DNA of 49,806 nucleotides from Planctomycetota bacterium (GTDB taxonomy: Bacteria > Planctomycetota > Brocadiia > CAIUPP01), in assembly GCA_022705425.1 (NCBI GenBank), contig JAKJEM010000021.1, forward strand, positions 1-49,806, written 5' to 3'. The position numbers were made by a program, and so were the translations under genes. This document shows, piece after piece, positions 17,356-25,221 of the stretch; the first letter of the stretch is position 1; each line of letters starts with the position of its first letter. Under the pieces are notes generated by a model. It worked only from the letters and a program-made list of their open reading frames with translations. It was not told the DNA's origin and made no database searches.

Positions 17356-18267
17356 ATGCCGAGCGTTCCCCGGAGCTTCGAGCCGTCGCCCTTCAGCCCG
17401 AAGGGCGAATGGATCAAGGCCGGCTTTCACTGCCACACGACGTTGTCCGACGGCGGGCTTTCGCCCGAGGAGACCGTTGCGCTCTATCGCCGGCGGGGCT
17501 TCCGTTGCCTGGGGATTACCGATCACCGCGCCGTTACCGACGCAGAGGCTCTCTCCGATGCTGCGTTCATCGCCCTGAACTCCACCGAGAACGGCGGCGA
17601 CCCCGACCTCATCGGCGTGGGTGTGCGCTCGTCCGCGCCCAGGGACTTGCCGCTGCCCGAACGTGCGCGACGGCTCGCAGAGCAGGGGGGATTTGTCATT
17701 GCGCCGCACCCGGCCTATTGTGCGGCCTCGCCGGAAACCTACCGCGCGTGTCCCGCGCTCCACGCCCTGGAGATCTACAACGCCTACTGTGATCGCGCCT
17801 ATGCCAACGGCGTCGCCGTTGAACTCTGGGACATGTTGCTCGGCGACGGCCTTCGCCTGTGGGGGGTGGCCGGGGACGACGCGCATCTGAACCCGCGCAA
17901 GCGAACCTACTCCGACGCCGGAGAGGCCTGGGTGGAGGTGTGGGCCGGCGAGTTCTCGCGCCGGGGCATCCTCGATGCCCTCACGCGCGGCGCCTTCTAC
18001 TCCACCCAGGGCCCGCGCTTCGAGGAGATCGTCGTCGGAAAGGAGACGATCTCCCTTCGCACCTCCCCCGTTGTCGAGGTGCGCTGGCGCTCCTTCGGGA
18101 AGGCCGGCCACGTCTTCCGCGCCGACGGCGGCGCGCGGATCACCGCATCGGCCCTGCCGGAGTGGTTGCGCGTCCGCACCTATGTGCGCATTGAACTGGT
18201 GGACGGCGACGGACGCCGCGCCTGGTCGAATCCCTTCTTCCTGCGCACGGCGGAAGAGGGGAGTTGA
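17356..18267 (+). CDS. PHP-domain metal-dependent phosphoesterase
   Basis: A 303-residue protein with the polymerase-and-histidinol-phosphatase fold. Metal-binding residues seen: H25-C-H27 with T-T-L-S-D32-G, I-T-D56-H57, H-P-A-Y in I-A-P-H-P-A-Y, and G-D-D-A-H in the C-terminal half. Members hydrolyse phosphate esters such as nucleotides or trinucleotides; the substrate here is unknown. The ATG at 17356 lies just after a purine-rich AGGAGAGGGAGG stretch, the first part of which gives correct spacing. A C-terminal beta-rich segment after about residue 220 is typical of standalone PHP proteins of PVC bacteria. It is probably co-transcribed with the aldolase. Confidence 0.85.
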   Translation: MPSVPRSFEPSPFSPKGEWIKAGFHCHTTLSDGGLSPEETVALYRRRGFRCLGITDHRAVTDAEALSDAAFIALNSTENGGDPDLIGVGVRSSAPRDLPLPERARRLAEQGGFVIAPHPAYCAASPETYRACPALHALEIYNAYCDRAYANGVAVELWDMLLGDGLRLWGVAGDDAHLNPRKRTYSDAGEAWVEVWAGEFSRRGILDALTRGAFYSTQGPRFEEIVVGKETISLRTSPVVEVRWRSFGKAGHVFRADGGARITASALPEWLRVRTYVRIELVDGDGRRAWSNPFFLRTAEEGS

Positions 18268-18330
18268 GGCCGCGCGCGCTGGACGCGCGTCCCTTGTCCC
18301 GAACGGTCTCTTGCAGGGAGGATGAAGCCC

Positions 18331-18906
18331 ATGAACCGGGTGATTGCCGCGTTGGTGTGCGCGTGTCTGGCGGCGGGAGCGCTGTCGGCGCAGGAGGCCA
18401 AACCCGTCGAGCCGGCCTCCGGCATCTACTCGATCAAGCTCCGGACGATTGACGGCGAGGATACAACTCTGGCCGCGTACCGGGGCAAGGTGCTGCTCAT
18501 CGTCAACGTCGCCAGCCGCTGCGGTTTCACCCCGCAGTACAAGGGACTTCAGGAACTCCACGCGCAGAACAGGGATAAGGGGCTGGTCGTCCTCGGCTTT
18601 CCCTCCAACGACTTCGGACGCCAGGAACCGGGAAGCGAGGCCGAGATCAAGAGCTTCTGTTCAACGAAGTTCGGCGTGGACTTTCCCCTGTTCGCCAAGA
18701 TCGTCGTCAAGGGACCGGAGAAGCACCCCCTCTACAAGTTCCTCACGGAGAAGGAAACGAACGCCGACTTTTCCGGCGAGGTGGCGTGGAACTTCACCAA
18801 GTTTCTCGTGGACCGCAACGGAAAGGTCATCGCGCGCTTCGGCAGCCGCGACAAACCCGATGGCGAGAAGATGATGCAGGCCGTCGCCGAAGCCCTGGCG
18901 AAATGA
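18331..18906 (+). CDS. Exported glutathione-peroxidase-family protein
   Basis: A 191-residue peroxidase with a signal peptide (about 1-20, A-G-A-L-S-A). I prefer the ATG at 18331 because AGGGAGG overlaps the ATG at 18322. Catalytic residues are visible: Cys64 in A-S-R-C-G-F-T, Gln98 in F-G-R-Q-E-P and Trp/Asn in V-A-W-N-F-T-K-F. The active-site codon is TGC, so it is a cysteine, not a selenocysteine, enzyme. Bacterial members usually use thioredoxin rather than glutathione to reduce hydroperoxides. The export signal is less common and implies a periplasmic reductant. A 63-bp gap separates it from the PHP gene. Confidence 0.93.
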   Translation: MNRVIAALVCACLAAGALSAQEAKPVEPASGIYSIKLRTIDGEDTTLAAYRGKVLLIVNVASRCGFTPQYKGLQELHAQNRDKGLVVLGFPSNDFGRQEPGSEAEIKSFCSTKFGVDFPLFAKIVVKGPEKHPLYKFLTEKETNADFSGEVAWNFTKFLVDRNGKVIARFGSRDKPDGEKMMQAVAEALAK

Positions 18907-18932
18907 CCTGCGCCCCTTTCGCCGCTGCGCAC

Positions 18933-18962
18933 TTGTGCCGGGGTGGCGGAAGCGGGTAAACT
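18933..18962 (+). promoter_or_regulatory. Possible promoter of leuCD
   Basis: TTGTGC (18933-18938), an 18-bp spacer and TAAACT (18957-18962) lie 85 bases before leuC. I see no T-box or leader-peptide attenuator in the short leader. Confidence 0.45.
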
Positions 18963-19047
18963 GGCGCGCGGCGTGACATGATGGCCCGGCGGATCCCCCG
19001 CATGGAGCGGAGGACGACGCCCGGCGTGTGGACAGGAGCGAGTTGGC

Positions 19048-20316
19048 ATGGGTATGACGATCACGGAGAAGATCATCGCCGCCCACAGCGGGCGCGACCA
19101 GGTGCAACCGGGCGAGTTCGTTTACGCCGACGTGGACATCGGCCTCGGCAACGACATCACCGCCCCTATCGCTATCAACGAGTTCGAGGGCGCGGAAATC
19201 CCGAAGGTCCACGCCCCCGACCGGGTGGTGCTCATCCCCGATCACTTCACCCCGAACAAGGACATCAAGTCTGCGCAGCAGTGCAAGCAGATCCGCGAGT
19301 TTGCGCGCAAGCACGGCCTGAAGCACTACTACGAAGTCGGGCGCTGCGGCGTCGAGCACGCCTTCCTCCCGGAGCAGGGCATCGTCGTGCCGGGCGACCT
19401 CGTCATCGGGGCCGACTCGCACACCTGCACCTACGGCGCGCTCGGGGCCTTCGCCTCCGGCGTCGGCAGCACCGACCTGGCCGCCTTCATGGCCACGGGC
19501 AAGGTCTGGCTGCGCATCCCCGCCAGCCTTAAGTTCAACTTCCGCGGCAGACTGCCACGCTGGATCGGCGGCAAGGACCTCATTCTCCACACCATCGGCC
19601 AGATCGGCGTGGACGGCGCGCGCTATCATGCCATGGAGTTCACCGGCGAGGCCGTCCAGGCCCTCAACATGGACGAACGCATGGCCATGTGCAACATGGC
19701 CATCGAGGCCGGGGCCAAGAACGGCATCATCGCCCCCGACGCCGTCACGCAGGCCTACGAAGAGGGCCGCGGCCAGCGCCCCTCGCGCCTCTTCGCCTCC
19801 GACGCCGACGCCGTCTATGCGAAGAGCTTCGACTGGGACGTCTCGAAGCTGTCGCCCCAGGTCGCCCTGCCGCACCTGCCGGAGAACGCCAAGCCCGTCG
19901 AGGAGTGCAAGAACATCGCCCTCGACCAGGTCGTCATCGGCTCCTGCACCAACGGGCGCATGACCGACCTGCGCATCGCCGCCGCGCTCCTCCGGGGACG
20001 CAAGGCCGCCCCCGGCCTGCGCCTGCTGGTCATCCCCGCCACACAGGAAATCTACATGCAGGCCATGCGCGAAGGCCTCCTCGGCGTCTTTGTGCAGGCG
20101 GAGGCCGTCGTCTCCACGCCCACCTGCGGCCCCTGCCTCGGCGGGCACATGGGCATCCTCGCCGAAGGCGAGCGCGCCCTGGCCACTACCAACCGAAACT
20201 TCGTCGGACGCATGGGACATCCCAAGAGCGAGGTCTATCTCTGCGGCCCGGCCGTAGCCGCCGCCAGCGCCATCACCGGCAGGATCACCCATCCCGACGA
20301 GATCGTCCATGGATAG
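19048..20316 (+). CDS. leuC: 3-isopropylmalate dehydratase large subunit
   Basis: A 422-residue aconitase-superfamily protein of the short LeuC/HACN type. It carries the [4Fe-4S] ligands in G-S-C-T-N-G-R and C-G-P-C-L-G-G-H, and the substrate region G-A-D-S-H-T-C-T-Y-G-A-L-G near residue 125. With LeuD it isomerises 2- to 3-isopropylmalate in leucine synthesis. The start could also be the ATG six bases further in (19054). AGGAG lies upstream of the first. The leuD gene follows after 73 bp. The short type is also used by homoaconitase and dimethylmalate hydratase, so the leucine role is likely rather than certain, as no other leu gene is in the window. Confidence 0.93.
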   Translation: MGMTITEKIIAAHSGRDQVQPGEFVYADVDIGLGNDITAPIAINEFEGAEIPKVHAPDRVVLIPDHFTPNKDIKSAQQCKQIREFARKHGLKHYYEVGRCGVEHAFLPEQGIVVPGDLVIGADSHTCTYGALGAFASGVGSTDLAAFMATGKVWLRIPASLKFNFRGRLPRWIGGKDLILHTIGQIGVDGARYHAMEFTGEAVQALNMDERMAMCNMAIEAGAKNGIIAPDAVTQAYEEGRGQRPSRLFASDADAVYAKSFDWDVSKLSPQVALPHLPENAKPVEECKNIALDQVVIGSCTNGRMTDLRIAAALLRGRKAAPGLRLLVIPATQEIYMQAMREGLLGVFVQAEAVVSTPTCGPCLGGHMGILAEGERALATTNRNFVGRMGHPKSEVYLCGPAVAAASAITGRITHPDEIVHG

Positions 20317-20389
20317 CGGCGGCCCCGTTTCCGATGGGCGGCCGCCGGCGGACAACGATGGATTCAACCCTGAGCCAGGAGGTACATAG

Positions 20390-20899
20390 ATGAAGGGCAA
20401 GTGCTGGAAGTTCGGCGATCACGTGGACACGGACCAGATCATCCCCGCGCGCTACCTGAACACGACGAACCCCGCCGAACTGGCGGCGCACTGCATGGAA
20501 GACGCCGACCCGTCGTGGGCGAAGAAGGTGAAGAAGGGCGATATCCTCGTCGCCGGCGAGAACTTCGGTTGCGGCTCCTCGCGCGAACACGCTCCGGTCA
20601 GCATCAAGGCCGCCGGTGTCGCCTGCGTCATCGCCAAGTCCTTCGCGCGTATCTTCTTCCGCAACGCCATCAATACCGGCCTCCCCATCCTCGAATGTCC
20701 CGAGGCCGCCGAGGCCATCCGCGAAGGCGACGAGGTCGAGGTGGACCTCGCCAAGGGCAGCGTGAAGATCGCCGGCTCCCGGAAGACCTTCAGCACGCCG
20801 CCCTTCCCGAAAGAGCTCCAGGAAATCATCGCGGCCGGCGGCCTGATGCGCTTTGCCCGAAAGACCGTCGTGAAGACCGCGCTCCGGACGAAGAAGTAG
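20390..20899 (+). CDS. leuD: 3-isopropylmalate dehydratase small subunit
   Basis: A 169-residue swivelling-domain subunit with the signatures H-V-D-T-D-Q-I-I-P-A-R at residues 10-20 and G-E-N-F-G-C-G-S-S-R-E-H-A-P. It pairs with the large subunit encoded just upstream. A strong AGGAGG ribosome site precedes the ATG. The length fits the short archaeal/thermophile-type LeuD. Confidence 0.94.
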   Translation: MKGKCWKFGDHVDTDQIIPARYLNTTNPAELAAHCMEDADPSWAKKVKKGDILVAGENFGCGSSREHAPVSIKAAGVACVIAKSFARIFFRNAINTGLPILECPEAAEAIREGDEVEVDLAKGSVKIAGSRKTFSTPPFPKELQEIIAAGGLMRFARKTVVKTALRTKK

Positions 20900-20907
20900 A
20901 GGCGCCC

Positions 20908-21123
20908 ATGAGCGACGATCTCGTCCGATGGCGGATGGACAAGACGGCCCTCTCCGCGGGCAAGGTGGGCGACGACGCGGAGACGCGCGCCTTCTGGCGT
21001 CGCCAGACGCCGCGCGCCCGGCTGGAAGCCCTTGAGTTCATGCGGCAGGTGATGTATGGGTACGATCCGGCTGCCGATCGGCTTCAGCGAGTTCTTACGG
21101 TTGCTAAACTCGAACGGCGTTGA
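20908..21123 (+). CDS. Small protein paired with a nucleotidyltransferase
   Basis: A 71-residue protein beginning M-S-D-D-L and containing F-W-R-R-Q-T-P-R-A-R-L-E-A-L-E-F and Y-D-P-A-A-D-R-L-Q-R-V. Small proteins of this pattern are regularly encoded just before MNT-type nucleotidyltransferases and are often treated as toxin-antitoxin-like partners, though the function of most is untested. The gene overlaps the start of the nucleotidyltransferase gene by 68 bases and begins eight bases after leuD. Pairing is the main evidence. Confidence 0.7.
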   Translation: MSDDLVRWRMDKTALSAGKVGDDAETRAFWRRQTPRARLEALEFMRQVMYGYDPAADRLQRVLTVAKLERR

Positions 21124-21504
21124 GTACCTGGTGGTCGGCGACTTCGCCGTTGCCCATCACGGACATCCCAGAGCCACGGGGACTTGGACATCTGGGTTCG
21201 CCAGACCCCCGACAACGCGGAACGTGTGGTCGCGGCCATCCGCGAGTTCGGCTTTGCCTCGGACGGGATTGGCGTCGCAGCGGTTCTGGAGAAGGACGCC
21301 ATGTTGCGGATGGGCTTTCCGCCCCTGCGCATCGAACTCCTGACAGCCCTCTCCGGTGTGGAGTTCGACGCCTGCTATGCGAAGCGAGTTCGGGCGGAGA
21401 TGGGCGGCCTTTCCGTGGACATGATCGCCCTGCCCGACCTGATCGCTAACAAGCGGGCCTGCGGACGCCCTAAGGACCTCAGCGATCTTGAGTGTCTCGC
21501 CTGA
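21056..21504 (+). pseudogene. Nucleotidyltransferase, frameshifted at a G run
   Basis: The N-terminal part reads F-L-R-L-L-N-S-N-G-V-E-Y-L-V-V-G-D-F-A-V up to H-P-R-A-T-G in one frame. From about 21182 the continuation L-D-I-W-V-R-Q-T-P, and later L-P-D-L-I-A-N-K-R, is in another frame. Adding one G to the GGGG at 21178-21181 restores G-D-L-D-I-W-V, the D-x-D catalytic motif, and a full protein of about 149 residues ending in the usual K-D-L-S-D-L-E. So either the gene is inactivated by a one-base deletion, or the sequence has a homopolymer error. The first nucleotide-binding motif is also unusual (V-V-G-D-F where family members have G-G). Confidence 0.85.
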
Positions 21505-21516
21505 CCCCCGGCGCGC

Positions 21517-22362
21517 TTACACCGCGATCCCCAGCAGCTTCGCCGAGGTCTTCCAGTAAAACTCCTCCCGCGCATCGGCGGGAATCCGCAGGTGGTCCAT
21601 GATGTCTTCCGCGCGGGGCACCCAGCGCGACACGGGCGGGTTGTCCGTACCGAAGAGCAGCTTCGTCCGGAAGAGCTTCAGCGCGTAGTGCTGCTCCGGG
21701 TCCGCCGGGTCCGCTCCCTCGAAGGATGATAGCGCCTTCTTCATGTGGCTGCCGTGCAGCGGCGCGCCGCTGCCCCCGGAGATGTCGAAGTAGAGGTTCG
21801 GGCGCGACAGCGCCAGCCCGACCGCCTCGTGCCCCCAGGGGAGCCCCAGATGCGCGCCGATGACCGGCAGTTCCGGGAAGTAGCGCGCGATCCGCTCCAG
21901 CCGCGCGGGCCGCATGAAGTCTATCGTGCAGGGGCCGCGATAGCCCGGCGGATAGCTGAGGCTGCCGGTGTGGAAGAGGATCGGCATCCGTCGCCGCGCC
22001 GCCGCCTCGTACAGCGGCATGTAGCTGTCGTCGTCATAGGGGCGGTTCGGGCGGATGCACTTGAAGCCGCGGAAGCCCCGCGCGTGCAGGTCGTCCACCG
22101 CCGAGGGCAGGTCCGGCAGGGCCAGGTTCAGCCCCGCAAAGCCGATGAGGTGATCGGGGTACTTCGCCAGCCACGGCTGAAGGTCCTCGTTGCTCATCAC
22201 TCCCCACCCCGGATCGCCGGGCGAGAGCGAGGTGCAGAGGACGCACGTGCGGATCGCCCCCTCCTTCTTCCACACCGCCACCTTGCGGTCCACGTCGTCG
22301 CCGCAGCGGATGTGCGTGTGGATGTTGATGAGCTTGCGGGGGGTGAAGGTCTTGTCCGTCAT
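21517..22362 (-). CDS. Amidohydrolase_2-family hydrolase
   Basis: A 281-residue TIM-barrel metal-dependent hydrolase. Metal ligands: H15-T-H17 in N-I-H-T-H, His in L-F-H-T-G, His in I-G-A-H-L-G, and Asp in L-F-G-T-D-N-P. The family includes decarboxylases and lactonases such as those acting on sugar lactones. The ATG at 22360-22362 stands two bases after the upstream stop, with GGGAG inside the preceding gene, so it is translationally coupled to the sialidase-like gene. A lactonase role in sugar-acid catabolism is plausible but unproven. Confidence 0.88.
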   Translation of the reverse strand: MTDKTFTPRKLINIHTHIRCGDDVDRKVAVWKKEGAIRTCVLCTSLSPGDPGWGVMSNEDLQPWLAKYPDHLIGFAGLNLALPDLPSAVDDLHARGFRGFKCIRPNRPYDDDSYMPLYEAAARRRMPILFHTGSLSYPPGYRGPCTIDFMRPARLERIARYFPELPVIGAHLGLPWGHEAVGLALSRPNLYFDISGGSGAPLHGSHMKKALSSFEGADPADPEQHYALKLFRTKLLFGTDNPPVSRWVPRAEDIMDHLRIPADAREEFYWKTSAKLLGIAV

Positions 22363-22364
22363 GT

Positions 22365-23462
22365 TCAGATCTCCCACAGCGTGGCGGCGATATGGCGAAC
22401 GCCGCCGTGACACTGGATGCGGTCCTCCCGGCTGTTGAAGTAGTACACGGTGATGAGGCTGCCGTCGGGGCGCAGGTGCATCCGGGGATAGCCCAGGTCC
22501 CAACTGCCGCCGTCGTCGCGGAGGATGATCTCCTCCCCCCAGGTCAGGCCGCGGTTGTGACTGACGCGCGCGCGGATGCCCCAGGGCTTCTGGCGATAAC
22601 CGTACGCGCAGACGAGCCGCTTGTCGGGAAGCTGTACCAGCGCCGCCGGCGCGCCCCAGTCATTCACGCGCGAGAGGAAGGACCACGTGCGTCCGCCGTC
22701 GGAGGACTGGTAGATCTGAGTGAAGGCGTTGTAGCCGTCATACTGCCGGCGCACGGCGGCAACGATGCGCCCGTCGTCCAGGATGATCGGATAGGGCATG
22801 ATCGCCATCGGCGCGCGGGGCGAGGGCTCGATCTCCGCCAGCAGACCCCAGCTTGCGCCGCCGTCCCAACTGGCATGGACCAGCGGAAAGGCTTCGCGCG
22901 GCAGGCTCGGGTCCGCCGCGTTCGCGCGGCTTCCGTGCCCGAAGAGCAACACCACCCCGTCCGGGCGCACCACATAACTGGGCCGCCCGCCCAGAGTGGT
23001 CAGCTTGCACGAAGGCAGGCGCGCCGGCGCGCTCCACGTCCGCCCGCGGTCGGTCGAAACGAAGGTCACCGCCAGATGGGTCGCGTCCTTTGGCGGAATC
23101 CCGAAGACCGACAGGAGGCAGTATCCGTCCGCGCGCGGGTCGTAGCTCGAGGGCGCCGCCACGCTCGCGTTGAGCTTCTTCACCTGCTCGTCCAGTTCCG
23201 GTCTTCGGTAGACGGTGGTCATCCCGTCCAGCGGCCAGGTACGTCCGCCGTCCGTCGAGCGCAGAATCACATGCTCGCCGTGGTCGCAGTCCACCGTCCC
23301 GTGCCCCACTGTCTCGGGCTTGCCGTAGTCGCAGCGCCCCCGCACGAAGCCCACCACCATCTCCCCGTCGGAAAACTGCCAGAAGCCGCCGTTGAAGGGC
23401 CATGCGGAGAAGTAGCCCTCATCCCGATAGACCACAACATGCTCAATGCGTTTCGGCTTCAT
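22365..23462 (-). CDS. Sialidase-like BNR/Asp-box beta-propeller protein
   Basis: A 365-residue protein with five Asp-box motifs of the form S-x-D-x-G-x-T-W (S-T-D-G-G-R-T-W, S-T-D-R-G-R-T-W, S-W-D-G-G-A-S-W, S-S-D-G-G-R-T-W and S-H-N-R-G-L-T-W), which mark a six-bladed sialidase-type propeller. An Arg-triad member may lie in Y-P-R-M-H-L-R. There is no signal peptide. Two ATGs stand in a row (23465 and 23462); GGGAGGAAGG favours the second slightly. It forms a two-gene operon with the amidohydrolase, read from the promoter at 23513-23541. In PVC bacteria such proteins are often of unknown substrate, so sialidase activity is not claimed. Confidence 0.85.
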   Translation of the reverse strand: MKPKRIEHVVVYRDEGYFSAWPFNGGFWQFSDGEMVVGFVRGRCDYGKPETVGHGTVDCDHGEHVILRSTDGGRTWPLDGMTTVYRRPELDEQVKKLNASVAAPSSYDPRADGYCLLSVFGIPPKDATHLAVTFVSTDRGRTWSAPARLPSCKLTTLGGRPSYVVRPDGVVLLFGHGSRANAADPSLPREAFPLVHASWDGGASWGLLAEIEPSPRAPMAIMPYPIILDDGRIVAAVRRQYDGYNAFTQIYQSSDGGRTWSFLSRVNDWGAPAALVQLPDKRLVCAYGYRQKPWGIRARVSHNRGLTWGEEIILRDDGGSWDLGYPRMHLRPDGSLITVYYFNSREDRIQCHGGVRHIAATLWEI

Positions 23463-23512
23463 CATCCTTCCTCCCATTCCAGCGGGTTTCCGTCGAACAC
23501 GCACGTCGTGAC

Positions 23513-23541
23513 ACTATAGCCTCGTTTGGGTCATGCTGCAA
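23513..23541 (-). promoter_or_regulatory. Promoter of the sialidase-like/amidohydrolase operon
   Basis: Minus-strand TTGCAG (23536-23541), a 17-bp spacer and TATAGT (23513-23518). It lies back to back with the promoter of the GntR-type gene. Confidence 0.65.
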
Positions 23542-23583
23542 GACGCTGTCGGACATGGAGTTGCGAAATATCCACGGATGCCC

Positions 23584-23611
23584 TTGACACAGCGCTGTGA
23601 AATGCTACTAT
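23584..23611 (+). promoter_or_regulatory. Promoter of the GntR/SBP-fusion regulator
   Basis: TTGACA (23584-23589), a 16-bp spacer and TACTAT (23606-23611). The -35 box and the spacer length are the same as for the LacI-family promoter at 1399. The start site would fall in the palindrome at 23616-23627. Confidence 0.7.
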
Positions 23612-23615
23612 TCCA

Positions 23616-23627
23616 TTGTCTAGACAA
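23616..23627. promoter_or_regulatory. Probable GntR (HutC-type) operator
   Basis: TTGTCTAGACAA is a perfect 12-bp palindrome with the GTnTAnAC core that is the known binding pattern of the HutC subfamily of GntR regulators. It sits four bases after the -10 box and 19 bases before the ATG of the regulator, so autorepression is likely. Binding by this regulator is inference from the match. Confidence 0.78.
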
Positions 23628-23646
23628 ATGGCCGCGGAGCAGATTC

Positions 23647-25125
23647 ATGGCTGCGAAGTATACCACAATCCGCGAAGAACTGCACCGGCGTCTGACCGAC
23701 GGGGAGTACCCCGTGGGCCATCGTCTGCCCACGGAGCAGCAACTCGCCGCCGAGTTCGACGTCAACCGCCATACGATCCGCCGCGCCTTCGAGACGCTCG
23801 CCATGGAAGGGGTCATCCGCCGACGTCCGCGCCACGGCACCGTTGTGGTCCGCAACTGCGCCGACAATGGCGGAAGTTCGACCGCCACGCGCCTGGCCTA
23901 CGTCTTCGTCGCCGGGCATGGGGTGGCCGGCGAGCGGAAGCGGCGGGCGACGCAGGAACTCCTGCGCCGCTTTCACGAGCGCCATCCGGAAATCGAAGTC
24001 GTGCCCGCGCCCACCGAGGACAGCGGCATCTTCTTCGGCCCCCTGCCCCCCGTCTTTGCGCGCAGCGCCATGCCCACGGTCTTCCGCCTCACCTACGCGG
24101 CGGACTACTCCTCCCAGGGCGTGCTGATGCCCTTCGACCGGTTCGAGGACTTCGACGCCGTTACCGGCGAGCTTGACCGCCGCCTGATTGCGGCGACTCC
24201 GGATGCCGCCGGGATCAGGCGCGTGCACGCCGTTCCCGTTCAGGCCGGTGTGCGCATGTTCATCGTGAACCGCACCCTTCTGCGGCGACTGGGGCTGGAG
24301 ATGCCGTCCACGCTCGACTGGGAGGCCCTCGAGACGCTCTGCCTGGAGATCGGCGCGCGCGGGAGCGCCGCCGGAGTCCATGCCTTCAGCCTCGAACTCC
24401 ACGAGCGTTCGCAGTTCATGACGCGCTTCTTCCCGTACTTCACCTGCGCCAACGGCGGCGTGCTTCCCGTGGACGCCGAATCCGGGCGCGCCTGCATGAC
24501 CGCGCCGGGGAATGAACTCTTCCTGGCCATGCTCCAGCGCCTCTACCGGCGTCGCGCGATTCGCGCGGACGAGGAAGGCGGCGGTTTTCGCGAGGGGCGG
24601 GCCGTCTTCCGGCTCTCCGGCAATCAGGGCGTCCCCGCTGAAACTCGCGACCATCTCGGCGGCGCGGAGATCGAAGCCCGGCCCATCCCGTCCGTGGACG
24701 GCGGCGAGGCGGCGACGGTCCTGCGCGGGCAGTTCATGGCCGCCCTGGCTGCCACCCTGCGCACCGAACGCGACGCGCGCGCCGCCTGGGAGTTCGTCAA
24801 GTTCATGGTCTCGCGCGAAGCCCAGGAACTCGTCCTTCGCGAGGAAGGCGAACTGCCCGTTCGCCCGGACCTCGCCGACGCGGTCGAAGCCGGCCCCTGG
24901 GAGGAGAAGGAGTTCTTCCGCTACGGGATGCGCCGGGGCGAAGCGACCTTCGACGTCCCGCGCAACCTCGATATCCACGGCGCCATCCAGCGCGGCGTGG
25001 AACGGGGGATGAAGGGCCGCGCCGCCCCGGAGGCGGCCCTGGCCGAGGCGCAGATCGAAATCGAATCCTTCCTCGCCGCCGCGCGGCGCGGCGAACGGAT
25101 TCGCGATTACTCGATGGTGGTGTAG
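23647..25125 (+). CDS. GntR-type regulator fused to a solute-binding-protein-like sensor
   Basis: A 492-residue protein. Residues 1-75 form a winged helix of the GntR type (L-P-T-E-Q-Q-L-A-A-E-F, R-H-T-I-R-R-A-F, E-G-V-I-R-R-R-P, G-T-V-V-V). After a short linker, residues about 85-490 resemble an ABC-transporter sugar-binding protein: R-F-H-E-R-H-P-E-I-E-V-V-P at the start, and A-W-E-F-V-K-F-M-V-S-R-E-A-Q-E-L near the end. There is no signal peptide, so the solute-binding domain acts inside the cell as a ligand sensor in place of the usual UTRA domain. The ATG at 23647 is preceded by GGAG. It probably controls the locus B genes downstream and the divergent operon. Its ligand is unknown. Confidence 0.9.
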   Translation: MAAKYTTIREELHRRLTDGEYPVGHRLPTEQQLAAEFDVNRHTIRRAFETLAMEGVIRRRPRHGTVVVRNCADNGGSSTATRLAYVFVAGHGVAGERKRRATQELLRRFHERHPEIEVVPAPTEDSGIFFGPLPPVFARSAMPTVFRLTYAADYSSQGVLMPFDRFEDFDAVTGELDRRLIAATPDAAGIRRVHAVPVQAGVRMFIVNRTLLRRLGLEMPSTLDWEALETLCLEIGARGSAAGVHAFSLELHERSQFMTRFFPYFTCANGGVLPVDAESGRACMTAPGNELFLAMLQRLYRRRAIRADEEGGGFREGRAVFRLSGNQGVPAETRDHLGGAEIEARPIPSVDGGEAATVLRGQFMAALAATLRTERDARAAWEFVKFMVSREAQELVLREEGELPVRPDLADAVEAGPWEEKEFFRYGMRRGEATFDVPRNLDIHGAIQRGVERGMKGRAAPEAALAEAQIEIESFLAAARRGERIRDYSMVV

Positions 25126-25221
25126 CCGACAGACCGGCGGCAGGAAGACGCAGAGACCGACGCAGGGGAGTGCAGGCGCGGCGTTCCAGTTCAAGCGGGC
25201 TCAGGCCCGAAGGAGAGGACC

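Noticed and set aside
18510..18530. Possible selenocysteine codon in the glutathione peroxidase
   Set aside because: The active-site codon is TGC (Cys), not TGA, so no selenocysteine insertion is needed.
20908..21504. A confirmed toxin-antitoxin module
   Set aside because: Only the pairing and family style support it, and the nucleotidyltransferase is frameshifted, so I describe the pair without claiming toxin activity.
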